From Solirubrobacteraceae bacterium (GTDB lineage: Bacteria > Actinomycetota > Thermoleophilia > Solirubrobacterales > Solirubrobacteraceae), in NCBI GenBank assembly GCA_017882375.1, contig JADGPP010000005.1:1-64000 (forward strand): a DNA stretch of 64,000 nucleotides, in the 5' to 3' direction. Both the position numbers and the translations under genes were made by a program. The notes beneath the pieces were generated by a model. It saw nothing but the letters and a program-made list of their open reading frames with translations, did no database searches and had not been told where the DNA came from. Of the stretch, positions 43,004 to 50,794 are shown in pieces (position 1 is the first letter of the stretch; the number at the start of each line of letters is the position of its first letter).

Positions 43004-43018
43004 GCTGACGCCAGCACC

Positions 43019-44434
43019 TTGAGCCGTTACACCGCCATCACCCCCGCGGACCTCGACGCGATGCTCGCCGCCATCGGCGTGTCATCCGTGCAGGAGATCT
43101 TCGAGCGCCAGATCCCCGAGGGGGTCCGCCTCGGCCGCGAGCTCGACCTCCCACAGGGCCTCTCCGAGCAGGAGGTCTTCGCGCACCTGTCGCAGCTCGC
43201 TGCGCGCAACGTCTCAGCCGAAGACGAGCTGAGCTTCCTCGGCGCCGGCATGTACGACCACTACGTGCCCGCGCTGATCGACATGCTGATGGAGCGCTCG
43301 GAGTTCCTCACCCCGTACACGCCGTATCAGCCGGAGATCTCCCAGGGCGGGCTGCAGGTGATGTTCGAGTACCAGACGGCGATCTCCGAGCTCACCGGCC
43401 TGCCCGTCTCCAACGCCTCGACCTACGAGGGCCCGTCGGCGGTCGCCGCAGCGGCCTACCTGGCCAAGCTGCACAACTCAAAGCGGCGCCTGGTCATCAG
43501 CGCCGGGCTTCATCCGCACACGATCGAGACGCTGCGCACGCTCGCGCACGGCTACGGCATGGAGGTCGTGCTGGTGGCGCTGACCACCTGCTCCGCCGGC
43601 GCTGCCCCCGGCTCCACCGGCGGCGTCACCGATCCCGACGCCTGGGCGGGCGCGATCGACGACGACACCAGCGCCGCGATCTTCGCGCAGCCGAACTTCT
43701 ACGGCGCCGTGGAGGACGCCGCGGCGCTCAGCGCCGCCGCCAAGGACGCCGGCGAGCCGGTGGTGATCGCCCAGGTCGACCCGATCACGCTCGGCATCCT
43801 TCAGCCGCCGGGCGCGTGCGGCGTCGACGTCGCCGTCGGCGAGGGCCAGCCGCTCGGCAACCGCCTGGACTTCGGCGGGCCGTCCTTCGGCTTCTTCGCC
43901 GCGCGCGAGGAGTACCTGCGCCGGATGCCCGGGCGGATCGCCGGCGAGACCGTCGACGTCGACGGGCGGCGCGGCTTCGTGCTCACGCTGCAGACGCGCG
44001 AGCAGCACATCCGCCGCGAGAAGGCCACCTCGAACATCTGCACCGCGCAGGCGCTCAACGCGCTCGCCGGCGTCGTCTACCTGGCGTGGCTCGGGCGCCG
44101 CGGGATCGTCGAGCTGGGCGAGCTGCTGCTCTCGCGCACGCACTATGCGCGCGAGCAGCTCGCCGCGCTGGCCGGCGTGGAGAAGCTGCACGAGCAGTCC
44201 GTCGTCCGCGAGTTCGCGCTGCGCCTCGATGCCGATGTCGCCGCCGTTCGCGGGCGTTGTCTGGCCCAGGGCGTCAACCCGGGCGTCGACGTTCAGGCGC
44301 TCAGCGGCCGCGACGAGGATCGCGGGGTGCTGCTCGTGGCGATCACAGAGCGGCGCTCGCGCGCTGACATCGATCGGCTGGCCGAGGTGCTGGGAGCCGC
44401 CGTCGCGTCCGAGCGCCAGGCGGTGCCCGCGTGA
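43019..44434 (+). CDS. gcvPA: Glycine dehydrogenase (decarboxylating) subunit 1
   Basis: 471-aa N-terminal half of a split P protein. FLGAGMYDHYVPALIDMLM and FLTPYTPYQPEISQGGLQ are classic; the TEFQT-like motif reads FEYQTAISELTGLPVSNAS. SGGPSFGFFA-type sequence appears as DFGGPSFGFFAAREEYLRR, then RIAGETVDVDGRRGFVLTLQ and REQHIRREKATSNICT. It pairs with GcvPB to decarboxylate glycine with PLP. The TTG at 43019 was chosen since it opens the conserved region; no ribosome binding site precedes it. gcvPB overlaps by 4 nt. Confidence 0.95.
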   Translation: MSRYTAITPADLDAMLAAIGVSSVQEIFERQIPEGVRLGRELDLPQGLSEQEVFAHLSQLAARNVSAEDELSFLGAGMYDHYVPALIDMLMERSEFLTPYTPYQPEISQGGLQVMFEYQTAISELTGLPVSNASTYEGPSAVAAAAYLAKLHNSKRRLVISAGLHPHTIETLRTLAHGYGMEVVLVALTTCSAGAAPGSTGGVTDPDAWAGAIDDDTSAAIFAQPNFYGAVEDAAALSAAAKDAGEPVVIAQVDPITLGILQPPGACGVDVAVGEGQPLGNRLDFGGPSFGFFAAREEYLRRMPGRIAGETVDVDGRRGFVLTLQTREQHIRREKATSNICTAQALNALAGVVYLAWLGRRGIVELGELLLSRTHYAREQLAALAGVEKLHEQSVVREFALRLDADVAAVRGRCLAQGVNPGVDVQALSGRDEDRGVLLVAITERRSRADIDRLAEVLGAAVASERQAVPA

Positions 44435-46011
44435 GCGCGATCGACGAAAACCACCTTCACGCCGATCCGGGGATCGACGGCCACCATCCCCACCATCCCG
44501 CGACCGCGGCCGCCGCCGGGCCGATGCAGCGCGAGCGCGCGCGGACGATCTTCCAGAAGGGCTCGCCCGGGCGGCGCGCGTTCGTCTGCCCGCCGCTGGA
44601 CGTGCCGATGCCCGACGCCGAGGAGCTGTTGCCCAAGCGTTTTCGCCGTGAGCAGCCGCCGCGCCTGCCGGAGGTCTCAGAGCCGGAGATCGTGCGCCAC
44701 TACGTCGGCATCTCCAAGCGCAACTTCGATCTGGACTCGGGCTTCTATCCGCTCGGCTCGTGCACGATGAAGCACAACCCGCGCCTGCACGAGCGCGCCG
44801 CCGCGCTGCCCGGTCATGCGCGGCTGCACCCGCTGCAGGACCCCGAGCGCGCGCAGGGCGCGCTTGAGCTGATGTTCAACCTGCAGGGCGCGCTGGCGGA
44901 GATCTCCGGCCTGCCGCACGTCTCGCTGCAGCCCTCGGCGGGCTCGCACGGCGAGCTCGCGGGCGTTCTGCTGACGCGTGCCTACCACGAGGATCGCGGC
45001 GAGACGCGCCACAAGGTGCTCACGCCCGACACCGCACACGGAACCAACCCGGCGACCGTCACGATGGCCGGGCTGGAGGTCGTCAAGCTCGCGACCAACC
45101 CCGACGGCGGCATCGACCTCGACGATCTGCGCGCGAAGGCCGATTCCGACGTCGCCTGCCTGATGCTCACCAACCCGAACACGCTCGGGCTGTTCGACCC
45201 GAACATCGAGGAGATCGCGGCAATCGTGCACGGCGTCGGCGCGACGCTGTACTACGACGGCGCGAACCTCAATGCCGTCATGGGCCTCTCGCGCCCCGGC
45301 GACATGGGCTTTGACATCGTGCACTTCAACCTGCACAAGTCCTTCACCCAGCCGCACGGCGGCGGCGGCCCGGGATCCGGCCCGATCGCCGTGTCCGAGC
45401 GCATCGCCCCGTTCCTGCCGCGCCCGGTCGTCGCGCGCGACGGCGACGGCTCCTTCGCGCTGGACTTCGACCGCGAGCCCGGATCGAAGTCGATCGGGCG
45501 CCTGCGCGGCTTCCACGGCAACTACGGCTGCTTCGTGCGCTCTTATGCCTACATCTGCTCGCTCGGCGCCGACGGGCTCAAGGACGCCTCCGAAGTGGCC
45601 GTGCTCAACGCCAACTACCTGCTCGCCCGGCTGCGCGAGAAGGGCGTTGCCGAGCACCTGCCGCTGGCCTACGGCGAGCTCTGCATGCACGAGTTCGTGC
45701 TCTCCGGCGGCCCGATGAAGCGCGCGCTGAAGATCAAGACGCTCGATCTCGCCAAGCGCCTGCTCGACTTCGGCTTTCACCCGCCGACCGTCTACTTCCC
45801 GTTGCTCGTCGACGAGGCGCTGATGATCGAGCCGACCGAGACCGAGACCAAGGAGACGCTCGACGCGTTCGCCGATGCGATCGCGCAGATCCTCGCCGAG
45901 GCGGCCGCCGACCCCGAGATCGCGCTCGGCGCGCCCTACTCCACGCCCGTGCGGCGCCTAGACGAGGTGGCGGCGGCCAAGCGTCCGGTCATCCGCCAGG
46001 CGCTCGACTAG
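44431..46011 (+). CDS. gcvPB: Glycine dehydrogenase (decarboxylating) subunit 2
   Basis: 526-aa C-terminal half of the split P protein, carrying the PLP Lys in FNLHKSFTQPHGGGGPGSG near residue 303. YPLGSCTMKHNPRLHE, PSAGSHGELAGVLL, DTAHGTNPATVTMAG and FHGNYGCFVRSYAYI are present. The first ~32 residues are extra, and nine of residues 1-30 are His or Asp (HLHADPGIDGHHPHHP), which suggests a metal-binding or disordered tag. The GTG overlaps the gcvPA stop. Confidence 0.95.
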   Translation: MSAIDENHLHADPGIDGHHPHHPATAAAAGPMQRERARTIFQKGSPGRRAFVCPPLDVPMPDAEELLPKRFRREQPPRLPEVSEPEIVRHYVGISKRNFDLDSGFYPLGSCTMKHNPRLHERAAALPGHARLHPLQDPERAQGALELMFNLQGALAEISGLPHVSLQPSAGSHGELAGVLLTRAYHEDRGETRHKVLTPDTAHGTNPATVTMAGLEVVKLATNPDGGIDLDDLRAKADSDVACLMLTNPNTLGLFDPNIEEIAAIVHGVGATLYYDGANLNAVMGLSRPGDMGFDIVHFNLHKSFTQPHGGGGPGSGPIAVSERIAPFLPRPVVARDGDGSFALDFDREPGSKSIGRLRGFHGNYGCFVRSYAYICSLGADGLKDASEVAVLNANYLLARLREKGVAEHLPLAYGELCMHEFVLSGGPMKRALKIKTLDLAKRLLDFGFHPPTVYFPLLVDEALMIEPTETETKETLDAFADAIAQILAEAAADPEIALGAPYSTPVRRLDEVAAAKRPVIRQALD

Positions 46012-46014
46012 GCT
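46009..46014 (+). promoter_or_regulatory. -10-like TAGGCT overlapping the gcvPB stop
   Basis: The gcvPB TAG stop plus GCT forms TAGGCT, 8 nt before the ATG of the aldo/keto reductase gene. No ribosome binding site is evident, so a leaderless start is plausible. Confidence 0.4.
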
Positions 46015-46022
46015 CAGCGCCG

Positions 46023-47060
46023 ATGGCGATCTCCTACCGCGAGCTCGGCAGCACCGGCGTAAAGGTCAGCCCGCTGTGCCTCGGCGCGATGATGTTCGGG
46101 GCTTGGGGCAACACCGACCACGAGGACTCGATCCGGATCATCCACCGCGCGCTCGACGCGGGCATCAACTTCATCGACACCGCCGACGTGTACTCGCGCG
46201 GCGAGTCCGAGGAGATCGTCGGCGAGGCGCTCGCCGGGGGGCGCCGCGACTCGGTCGTGCTCGCCACCAAGGTGCACGGCAAGATGCACGACGACGATCC
46301 CAACCAGTTCGGCAACACGCGTCGCTGGATCGTCCAAGAGGTCGAGAACAGCCTGCGGCGTCTGAAGACCGACTGGATCGACCTCTACCAGATACACCGC
46401 CCCGAGCTCGACACCGACATCGACGAGACGCTCGGCGCGCTGACCGACCTCGTGCGCGCTGGCAAGGTCCGCTACATCGGCAGCTCGACGTTCCCCCCGG
46501 GTCAGATCGTCGAGGCCCAGTGGGTCGCGCAGCGGCGCGGACGCGAGCGCTTCGTCTGCGAGCAGCCGCCCTACTCGCTGCTGCACCGCGCGATCGAGGC
46601 GGAGGTGCTGCCGGTGTGTGAGAAGCACCGCATGGGCGTGATCGCGTGGAGCCCGCTGGCCGGCGGTTGGCTGTCGGGCAAATACGGCAAGGGGGGCCAG
46701 TCGCCGGACACCAGCAGGCGCGCGCAGATGATGCCCTCGCGCTTTGACATGTCGCTGGCGGCCAACCAGGCAAAGCTCCAGGCCGTGGATGCCTTCACCA
46801 ACCTCGCCGAGCAGTCGGGCATGACGCTGATCGAGCTCGCGCTGGCGTTCGTCACGACCCATCCCGCAGTGACCGCCGCGATCATCGGGCCGCGTACGAT
46901 GGGGCAGCTGGAGAGCCAGCTGCCGGCGCTCTCGCAAACGCTCGACGCACAGACCCTCGACCGGATCGACGAGATCGTCGCGCCCGGGACGAACGTCAAA
47001 GCCGACGAGCGTGGTTGGGATCCGCCGTGGCTGACCGACAGCGCCCTGCGGCGGCGCTGA
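46023..47060 (+). CDS. Aldo/keto reductase family oxidoreductase
   Basis: 345-aa NADPH-dependent barrel enzyme. The catalytic tetrad can be read as Asp in INFIDTADVYSRGESEEIVG with its Tyr, Lys in VVLATKVHGKMHDD, and His in LYQIHRPELDTDID. The cofactor end has IIGPRTMGQLESQLPAL. The pattern is the AKR11/YghZ-like group of bacterial reductases with broad carbonyl substrates; the true substrate is unknown. The ATG follows gcvPB by 11 bp and trpS starts 16 bp after it; no functional link to either is evident. Confidence 0.9.
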   Translation: MAISYRELGSTGVKVSPLCLGAMMFGAWGNTDHEDSIRIIHRALDAGINFIDTADVYSRGESEEIVGEALAGGRRDSVVLATKVHGKMHDDDPNQFGNTRRWIVQEVENSLRRLKTDWIDLYQIHRPELDTDIDETLGALTDLVRAGKVRYIGSSTFPPGQIVEAQWVAQRRGRERFVCEQPPYSLLHRAIEAEVLPVCEKHRMGVIAWSPLAGGWLSGKYGKGGQSPDTSRRAQMMPSRFDMSLAANQAKLQAVDAFTNLAEQSGMTLIELALAFVTTHPAVTAAIIGPRTMGQLESQLPALSQTLDAQTLDRIDEIVAPGTNVKADERGWDPPWLTDSALRRR

Positions 47061-47076
47061 GCGACGGCGAGACCGC

Positions 47077-48090
47077 GTGCGCATCTTCTCCGGCATCCAG
47101 CCCACCGGGCGCAAGCACCTGGGCAACTACATCGGCGCGATCGTCCAGTACGTCTCCAGCCAGGACCGCGGCGAGGGCTTCTTCTGCATCGTCGACCTGC
47201 ATGCGATCACCGTCGCCTACGACCCGGCCGAGCTGCGCCAGCGCACCTATGACACGACAGCGATCCTGCTCGCGGCGGGACTCGATCCGGCGCGCTGCAC
47301 GCTGTTTCGCCAGTCAGACGTCCCGCAACACACCGGGCTGACCTGGCTGCTGTCCAGCGTCACCGAGCTCGGGCGCCTGCAACGCATGCACCAGTTCCGC
47401 GACAAGTCGCTGGCCCAGCGCGAGCTCGTCCCGGCGGCGCTGCTGCTGTATCCGGTGCTGCAGGCCGCCGATGTGCTTGCCTACCGTGCCCACGAGGTGC
47501 CCGTCGGCGAGGACCAGCGCGAGCACCTGGAGCTGATGCGCGACGTCGCGCGGCGCTTCAACGCACGCTTTGGCGATGGCGAGGACGTGCTCGTCGTTCC
47601 CGAGCACCGCATCCCGCAGGTCGGCGCGCGGGTCATGGACCTGCAGGACCCGACGCGCAAGATGTCCACGACGGGCGGCTCCGAACAGGGGACCGTGTAC
47701 GTGCTCGACGAGCCCAAGGCGATCGAGAAGAAGCTCAAGAGCGCCGTCACCGACTCCGGCTCGGAGGTTCGCCGCGCGTCCGACAAGCCTGGCGTCAGCA
47801 ACCTGATCGAGATCCTCGCCGCCGTGCGCGGCTCAGACCCTGCGGCGGTCGAGGCAGAGCTCGCACAGGCGCGTTACGGCGAGCTGAAGGCGGCGGTCGC
47901 CACCGCCGTCGTCGACTACCTCGCGCCGGTGCGCGAACGCTACGAGCGCCTGCGCGCCGACGAGGACGCGCTCGAGCAGATCCTCTCAGATGGCGCCGTG
48001 CGCGCCGAGACGATCGCCGCCGAGACGCTCGCCGACGTGCGCGAGCGCATGGGCGTCGGCGGTCCCCGTCGGGCGCGGACAGTAACTTGA
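47077..48090 (+). CDS. trpS: Tryptophanyl-tRNA synthetase
   Basis: 337-aa class I synthetase. The HIGH-like motif is in IFSGIQPTGRKHLGNYIGAI, and the KMSKS-like loop reads DPTRKMSTTGGSEQG near residues 192-206, a KMSTT form. Also visible are YPVLQAADVLAYRAHEVPVG and GEDQREHLELMRDVARRFN, split as GEDQREHLEL. The GTG at 47077 starts at the conserved first strand. It is far from the trp biosynthetic genes, though aromatic synthesis genes follow 3-4 kb downstream. Confidence 0.96.
   Translation: MRIFSGIQPTGRKHLGNYIGAIVQYVSSQDRGEGFFCIVDLHAITVAYDPAELRQRTYDTTAILLAAGLDPARCTLFRQSDVPQHTGLTWLLSSVTELGRLQRMHQFRDKSLAQRELVPAALLLYPVLQAADVLAYRAHEVPVGEDQREHLELMRDVARRFNARFGDGEDVLVVPEHRIPQVGARVMDLQDPTRKMSTTGGSEQGTVYVLDEPKAIEKKLKSAVTDSGSEVRRASDKPGVSNLIEILAAVRGSDPAAVEAELAQARYGELKAAVATAVVDYLAPVRERYERLRADEDALEQILSDGAVRAETIAAETLADVRERMGVGGPRRARTVT
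48083..48088 (+). promoter_or_regulatory. -10-like TAACTT before scpA
   Basis: TAACTT ends 6 nt before the scpA ATG at 48095 and overlaps the trpS stop region. No Shine-Dalgarno is present. Confidence 0.45.
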
Positions 48091-48094
48091 GCGC

Positions 48095-48877
48095 ATGAGC
48101 CTGGCGACGCTGGAGCTTGACTTGGAGGTCTTCACGGGCCCGTTCGACCTGCTGCTGACGCTCGTGCTGCGCGAAGAGGTCGACCTGCTCGAGCTGCAGC
48201 TAGCCGAGGTCGTGCTCGCCTACCTCGACCACCTCGAGGAGCGCGGCGAGCTGGACCTGGAGACCGCGACGGAGTTCATCGTGCTGATCGCGGCGTTGCT
48301 GGAGCTGAAGTCGCGGCTGATGCTGATGGGCGAGGAGGAAGAGGAGCTCGACATCGAGCCGGAGCAGGCCGCCGAGGAGCTGCTCGCGCGGATGCTCGAC
48401 GCGCGCCGCTACCGTTCGGCGGCAGCTCACCTCGGCGAGCTGCTGGCGCAGGAGCGCGGAGTTTGCTTCCGCGAGGCGCCGCTGCCGGCGGGCCTGCGGC
48501 GAACGATCGTCGCCCCGGCCGCGGGCTCACAGGACCCGCAGGTGCTCGGCGAGGCGATGGGCCGCCTGCTGCTGATGCCTGCGCAGATCAACCTGCGCCA
48601 CGTCGCCGTTGCGCGCGTCGCCGTGGCCGAGCGACTGGCGCTGCTGCGCGGTCTGCTGCGGCGCGGGGCGTTCAGCTTCGACGAGGCCGTGCGCGGCGCC
48701 GACCGGATGACCGTCGCGGTGACGCTGTTCGCGCTGCTGGAGCTGTACAAACGCGGCGAGGCCGACTGGGAGCAGGGTGAGAACTTCGGCGAGATCGCCG
48801 TGCACGCCCCAGAGGCCGCCCTCCCCGCGGTGCCAGTCACGCTGGCCGGCACAGCCGCCGGAGGGCTCGCGGGGTGA
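48095..48877 (+). CDS. scpA: Segregation and condensation protein A
   Basis: 260-aa kleisin that bridges the SMC heads in chromosome condensation. The N-terminal kleisin motif FTGPFDLLLTLVLREEVDLL is clear, then ATEFIVLIAALLELKSRLML. The middle is acidic (EEEEELDIEPEQAAEELL). The C-terminal winged helix is near 185-240 (VTLFALLELYKRGEADWEQ). scpB overlaps the stop by 4 nt. SMC itself is not in the window. Confidence 0.94.
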   Translation: MSLATLELDLEVFTGPFDLLLTLVLREEVDLLELQLAEVVLAYLDHLEERGELDLETATEFIVLIAALLELKSRLMLMGEEEEELDIEPEQAAEELLARMLDARRYRSAAAHLGELLAQERGVCFREAPLPAGLRRTIVAPAAGSQDPQVLGEAMGRLLLMPAQINLRHVAVARVAVAERLALLRGLLRRGAFSFDEAVRGADRMTVAVTLFALLELYKRGEADWEQGENFGEIAVHAPEAALPAVPVTLAGTAAGGLAG

Positions 48878-49476
48878 GCGATGCGCCCGCTGACGCTCCA
48901 AGCCTGGCGCGTACGGTCGAGTCGCTGCTGTTCCTCTCGACCGATCCGCTGAGCACGGCGGAGCTGGCCGAGGCGACGCAGGCCGGAGAGGGGGCGGTGG
49001 CGACCGCGCTAGCGCTGCTGTCAGAACGCCACGCGCCGGGACGCTCGGGCATCGCGCTGCGCGAGCTCGGCGGCGGCTGGACGTTCGCCAGCGATCCCGG
49101 CTCCGAGGACGCCGCGCGGCGCCTGTTCAGCCGACCGCGCGTCTCCACGCTGACCCCGGCGCAGGCCGAGACGCTGGCGATCGTCGCCTACCTGCAGCCG
49201 GTCTCGCGACCGGAGATCGCACGCATCCGCGGTGTGAGCGCCGATTCGGCCGTCGCGACGCTGCTCGACCGCGGCCTGATCGACGAGGCCGGTCACTCGC
49301 AGTTCGGCGCCGTCATCTACCGCACGACCACGCAGTTCCTCAAGCTGTTCGGTCTGCGCAAGCTCGACGAGCTGCCCGACGTCGCCCGCTGGGACCCGAC
49401 GCCCGAGGAGCAGGCCGAGCTGCGCGATCGGCTTCTTCGCGCCGGCGAGGCGCGCGCGGGCGGCGGCGAGTCCTGA
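48874..49476 (+). CDS. scpB: Segregation and condensation protein B
   Basis: 200-aa partner of ScpA with two winged-helix domains. ARTVESLLFLSTDPLSTAEL begins the first, and LTPAQAETLAIVAYLQPVSR and RPEIARIRGVSADSAVATLL the second; FGLRKLDELPDV is the late signature. The GTG overlaps scpA. Its TGA stop (49474-49476) falls on the edge of a 17-bp inverted repeat, so the short Gly-rich end (RAGGGES) may have been set by that element. Confidence 0.94.
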   Translation: MSDAPADAPSLARTVESLLFLSTDPLSTAELAEATQAGEGAVATALALLSERHAPGRSGIALRELGGGWTFASDPGSEDAARRLFSRPRVSTLTPAQAETLAIVAYLQPVSRPEIARIRGVSADSAVATLLDRGLIDEAGHSQFGAVIYRTTTQFLKLFGLRKLDELPDVARWDPTPEEQAELRDRLLRAGEARAGGGES

Positions 49477-49481
49477 GGCTT

Positions 49482-49504
49482 GATGCGGGTTCATCGCCCG
49501 CATC
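49482..49504 (+). terminator. Hairpin after scpB
   Basis: GATGCGGG-ttcatcg-CCCGCATC is an 8-bp perfect stem with a 7-nt loop, starting 6 nt after the scpB stop. It has no T-tract. Its left arm is part of the terminal inverted repeat, so it can also pair with the matching arm at 49733-49740. Confidence 0.4.
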
Positions 49505-49529
49505 GCGCACTGCGCGCGGCGCACAGCGT

Positions 49530-49631
49530 GGGCTGAGTGTGTGCGCAAATAACGCCAGCGATAGCCATAGTAGTTACGCAGCGCCGGGCTGAGTGTGCGC
49601 AGATAGCGCTGGCGATAGCCATAGTATTTAC
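49530..49631. repeat. Two tandem 56-bp diverged repeats
   Basis: GGGCTGAGTG starts at 49530 and again at 49586, and GATAGCCATAGTA(g/t)TTAC ends each copy (49560-49577 and 49614-49631). Copy 2 lacks 2 nt early on and differs at several bases. Read on the minus strand in one frame the repeats spell NYYGYRWRYLRT and KYYGYRQRYLRT, but no start or full gene is apparent. Confidence 0.6.
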
Positions 49632-49645
49632 ATCGTATATACGAT
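49632..49645. promoter_or_regulatory. AT-rich perfect palindrome ATCGTATATACGAT
   Basis: A 14-bp perfect palindrome directly after the second tandem repeat, inside the inverted-repeat-bounded segment. In a genome of this GC content it looks like a protein binding site or part of an element end. The factor is unknown. Confidence 0.4.
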
Positions 49646-49759
49646 TGCTATCGCAGTTCGCGTAAAGAGGACACAGCCCACTGTCCCTCTGGCAATCTGC
49701 TCGCGAACAGATCAGAGACCCAGAGACTCCAACCCGCATCAAGCCTCTCGTCGACGCGG

Positions 49760-50773
49760 TCAGGTCGCTCGTGCGGCCAGCTGGCCGCAGGCTGCGTCGA
49801 TGTCCTGCCCGCGCGTGAGGCGGATCGTCGCGGGGATCTCGTTTGCCAGCAGGGCGTCGCGGAAGGCGGCGATCGAGGCGCGCATGGAGCCCTCATACGG
49901 CGAGCCGGTGGGGTTGTAGGGGATCAGGTTGACCTTGAAGATCGAGGTTTCCCCCTCGCGCTTGCGCGCGAGCGCGCGAGCCAGCGCGAGCGCCTGCTCG
50001 TAGCGGTCGTTTACGCCCTTGAGCATCACGTACTCGACGAACACGCGCCGGCGCTTGCGCGCGTAGAAGGCGCGGCACGCCTCGATCACGTCGTCCAGCG
50101 GATAGCGCTCGTTGACGGGCATCAGCTCCGAGCGCAGCGCGTCGTCGGCCGCGTGCAGCGACAGCGCCAGGCGCAGCGGCATGTCCTGTTCGGTCAGCCG
50201 TTCGATCCCGGGAATCCAGCCGACGGTGGAGATCGCCGTGTGGCGGTGGCCGATACCCAGGTCGGGCAGGCGCTCGCATGCGCCGAGCACGTTGTCGAGG
50301 TTGAGCATCGGCTCGCCCATGCCCATGAACACGCAGTTCGTGACGCCCTGCGGCGCGGACTCCAGGCGGCGGAAGTGCAGCGCCTGGTCGATGATCTCCG
50401 AGGCGGTGAGGTTGCGCGCGAATTTCATCTGCCCGGTCGCGCAGAAGGTGCACGTCAGCGGACAGCCCGACTGCGAGGAGACGCAGATCGAGCGGCGCCC
50501 GTCGCGGTAGCGCATCAGCACGGCCTCCAGCGGGCGCCCGTCGGCGGTCGCGAACAGCGCCTTGACCGTGCCATCTGCGGCACGCGCCTCGTCGCGCAAC
50601 GTGAGACTGGAGAACGGCAGCTCGCGCTGCAGCGTCTCGCGCAGCGACGCCGGCAGGTCGGTCATCTCCTGAAAGCTCGTCGCGCCCCTCGCCGTCCATG
50701 CCCACACCTGCCGCGCGCGAAAGCGCGGCTGGTCGCTTGCGGCGAGCGTCTTCTCGAGCAGGGGGAGGTCCAT
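49760..50773 (-). CDS. rlmN: 23S rRNA (adenine-2503-C2)-methyltransferase RlmN
   Basis: 337-aa radical-SAM enzyme methylating A2503 of 23S rRNA and A37 of some tRNAs. The cluster cysteines are in SQSGCPLTCTFCATGQM (CxxxCxxC). FMGMGEPMLNLDNVLGAC, TVGWIPGIERL and FVEYVMLKGVNDRYEQALAL, split as EYVMLKGVND, follow. The C-terminal catalytic-Cys region reads RGQDIDAACGQLA. The N-terminal FRARQVWAWTARGATSFQEM is the RNA-binding part. It is divergent from the pseudouridine synthase gene with only 21 bp between start codons. Confidence 0.95.
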   Translation of the reverse strand: MDLPLLEKTLAASDQPRFRARQVWAWTARGATSFQEMTDLPASLRETLQRELPFSSLTLRDEARAADGTVKALFATADGRPLEAVLMRYRDGRRSICVSSQSGCPLTCTFCATGQMKFARNLTASEIIDQALHFRRLESAPQGVTNCVFMGMGEPMLNLDNVLGACERLPDLGIGHRHTAISTVGWIPGIERLTEQDMPLRLALSLHAADDALRSELMPVNERYPLDDVIEACRAFYARKRRRVFVEYVMLKGVNDRYEQALALARALARKREGETSIFKVNLIPYNPTGSPYEGSMRASIAAFRDALLANEIPATIRLTRGQDIDAACGQLAARAT

Positions 50774-50780
50774 GACTTCC

Positions 50781-50786
50781 TATGGT
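50781..50786 (+). promoter_or_regulatory. -10-like TATGGT in the 21-bp rlmN / pseudouridine synthase gap
   Basis: TATGGT ends 8 nt before the ATG at 50795. The whole divergent gap is 21 bp, so any -35 contacts lie inside rlmN, and the rlmN promoter must lie inside the opposite gene. Confidence 0.45.
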
Positions 50787-50794
50787 TGCAGCAC

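Larger units (their letters stand above)
49475..49747. mobile_element. 273-bp MITE-like segment with 17-bp perfect terminal inverted repeats
   Basis: GAGGCTTGATGCGGGTT (49475-49491) is exactly the reverse complement of 49731-49747. The enclosed 239 bp hold two diverged 56-bp tandem repeats, an AT-rich 14-bp palindrome and no convincing gene, and are less GC-rich than the flanks. The block fills the whole convergent space between scpB and rlmN. The size and ends resemble a non-autonomous mobile element. No clear target duplication is visible, and a very long hairpin is the alternative reading. Confidence 0.5.

Noticed and set aside
49491..49742. An 83-codon minus-strand frame through the tandem repeats
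   Set aside because: Cys/Ala/Arg composition, no ribosome site, no recognisable domain; it only reflects the repeat. I describe the region as an inverted-repeat-bounded element instead.
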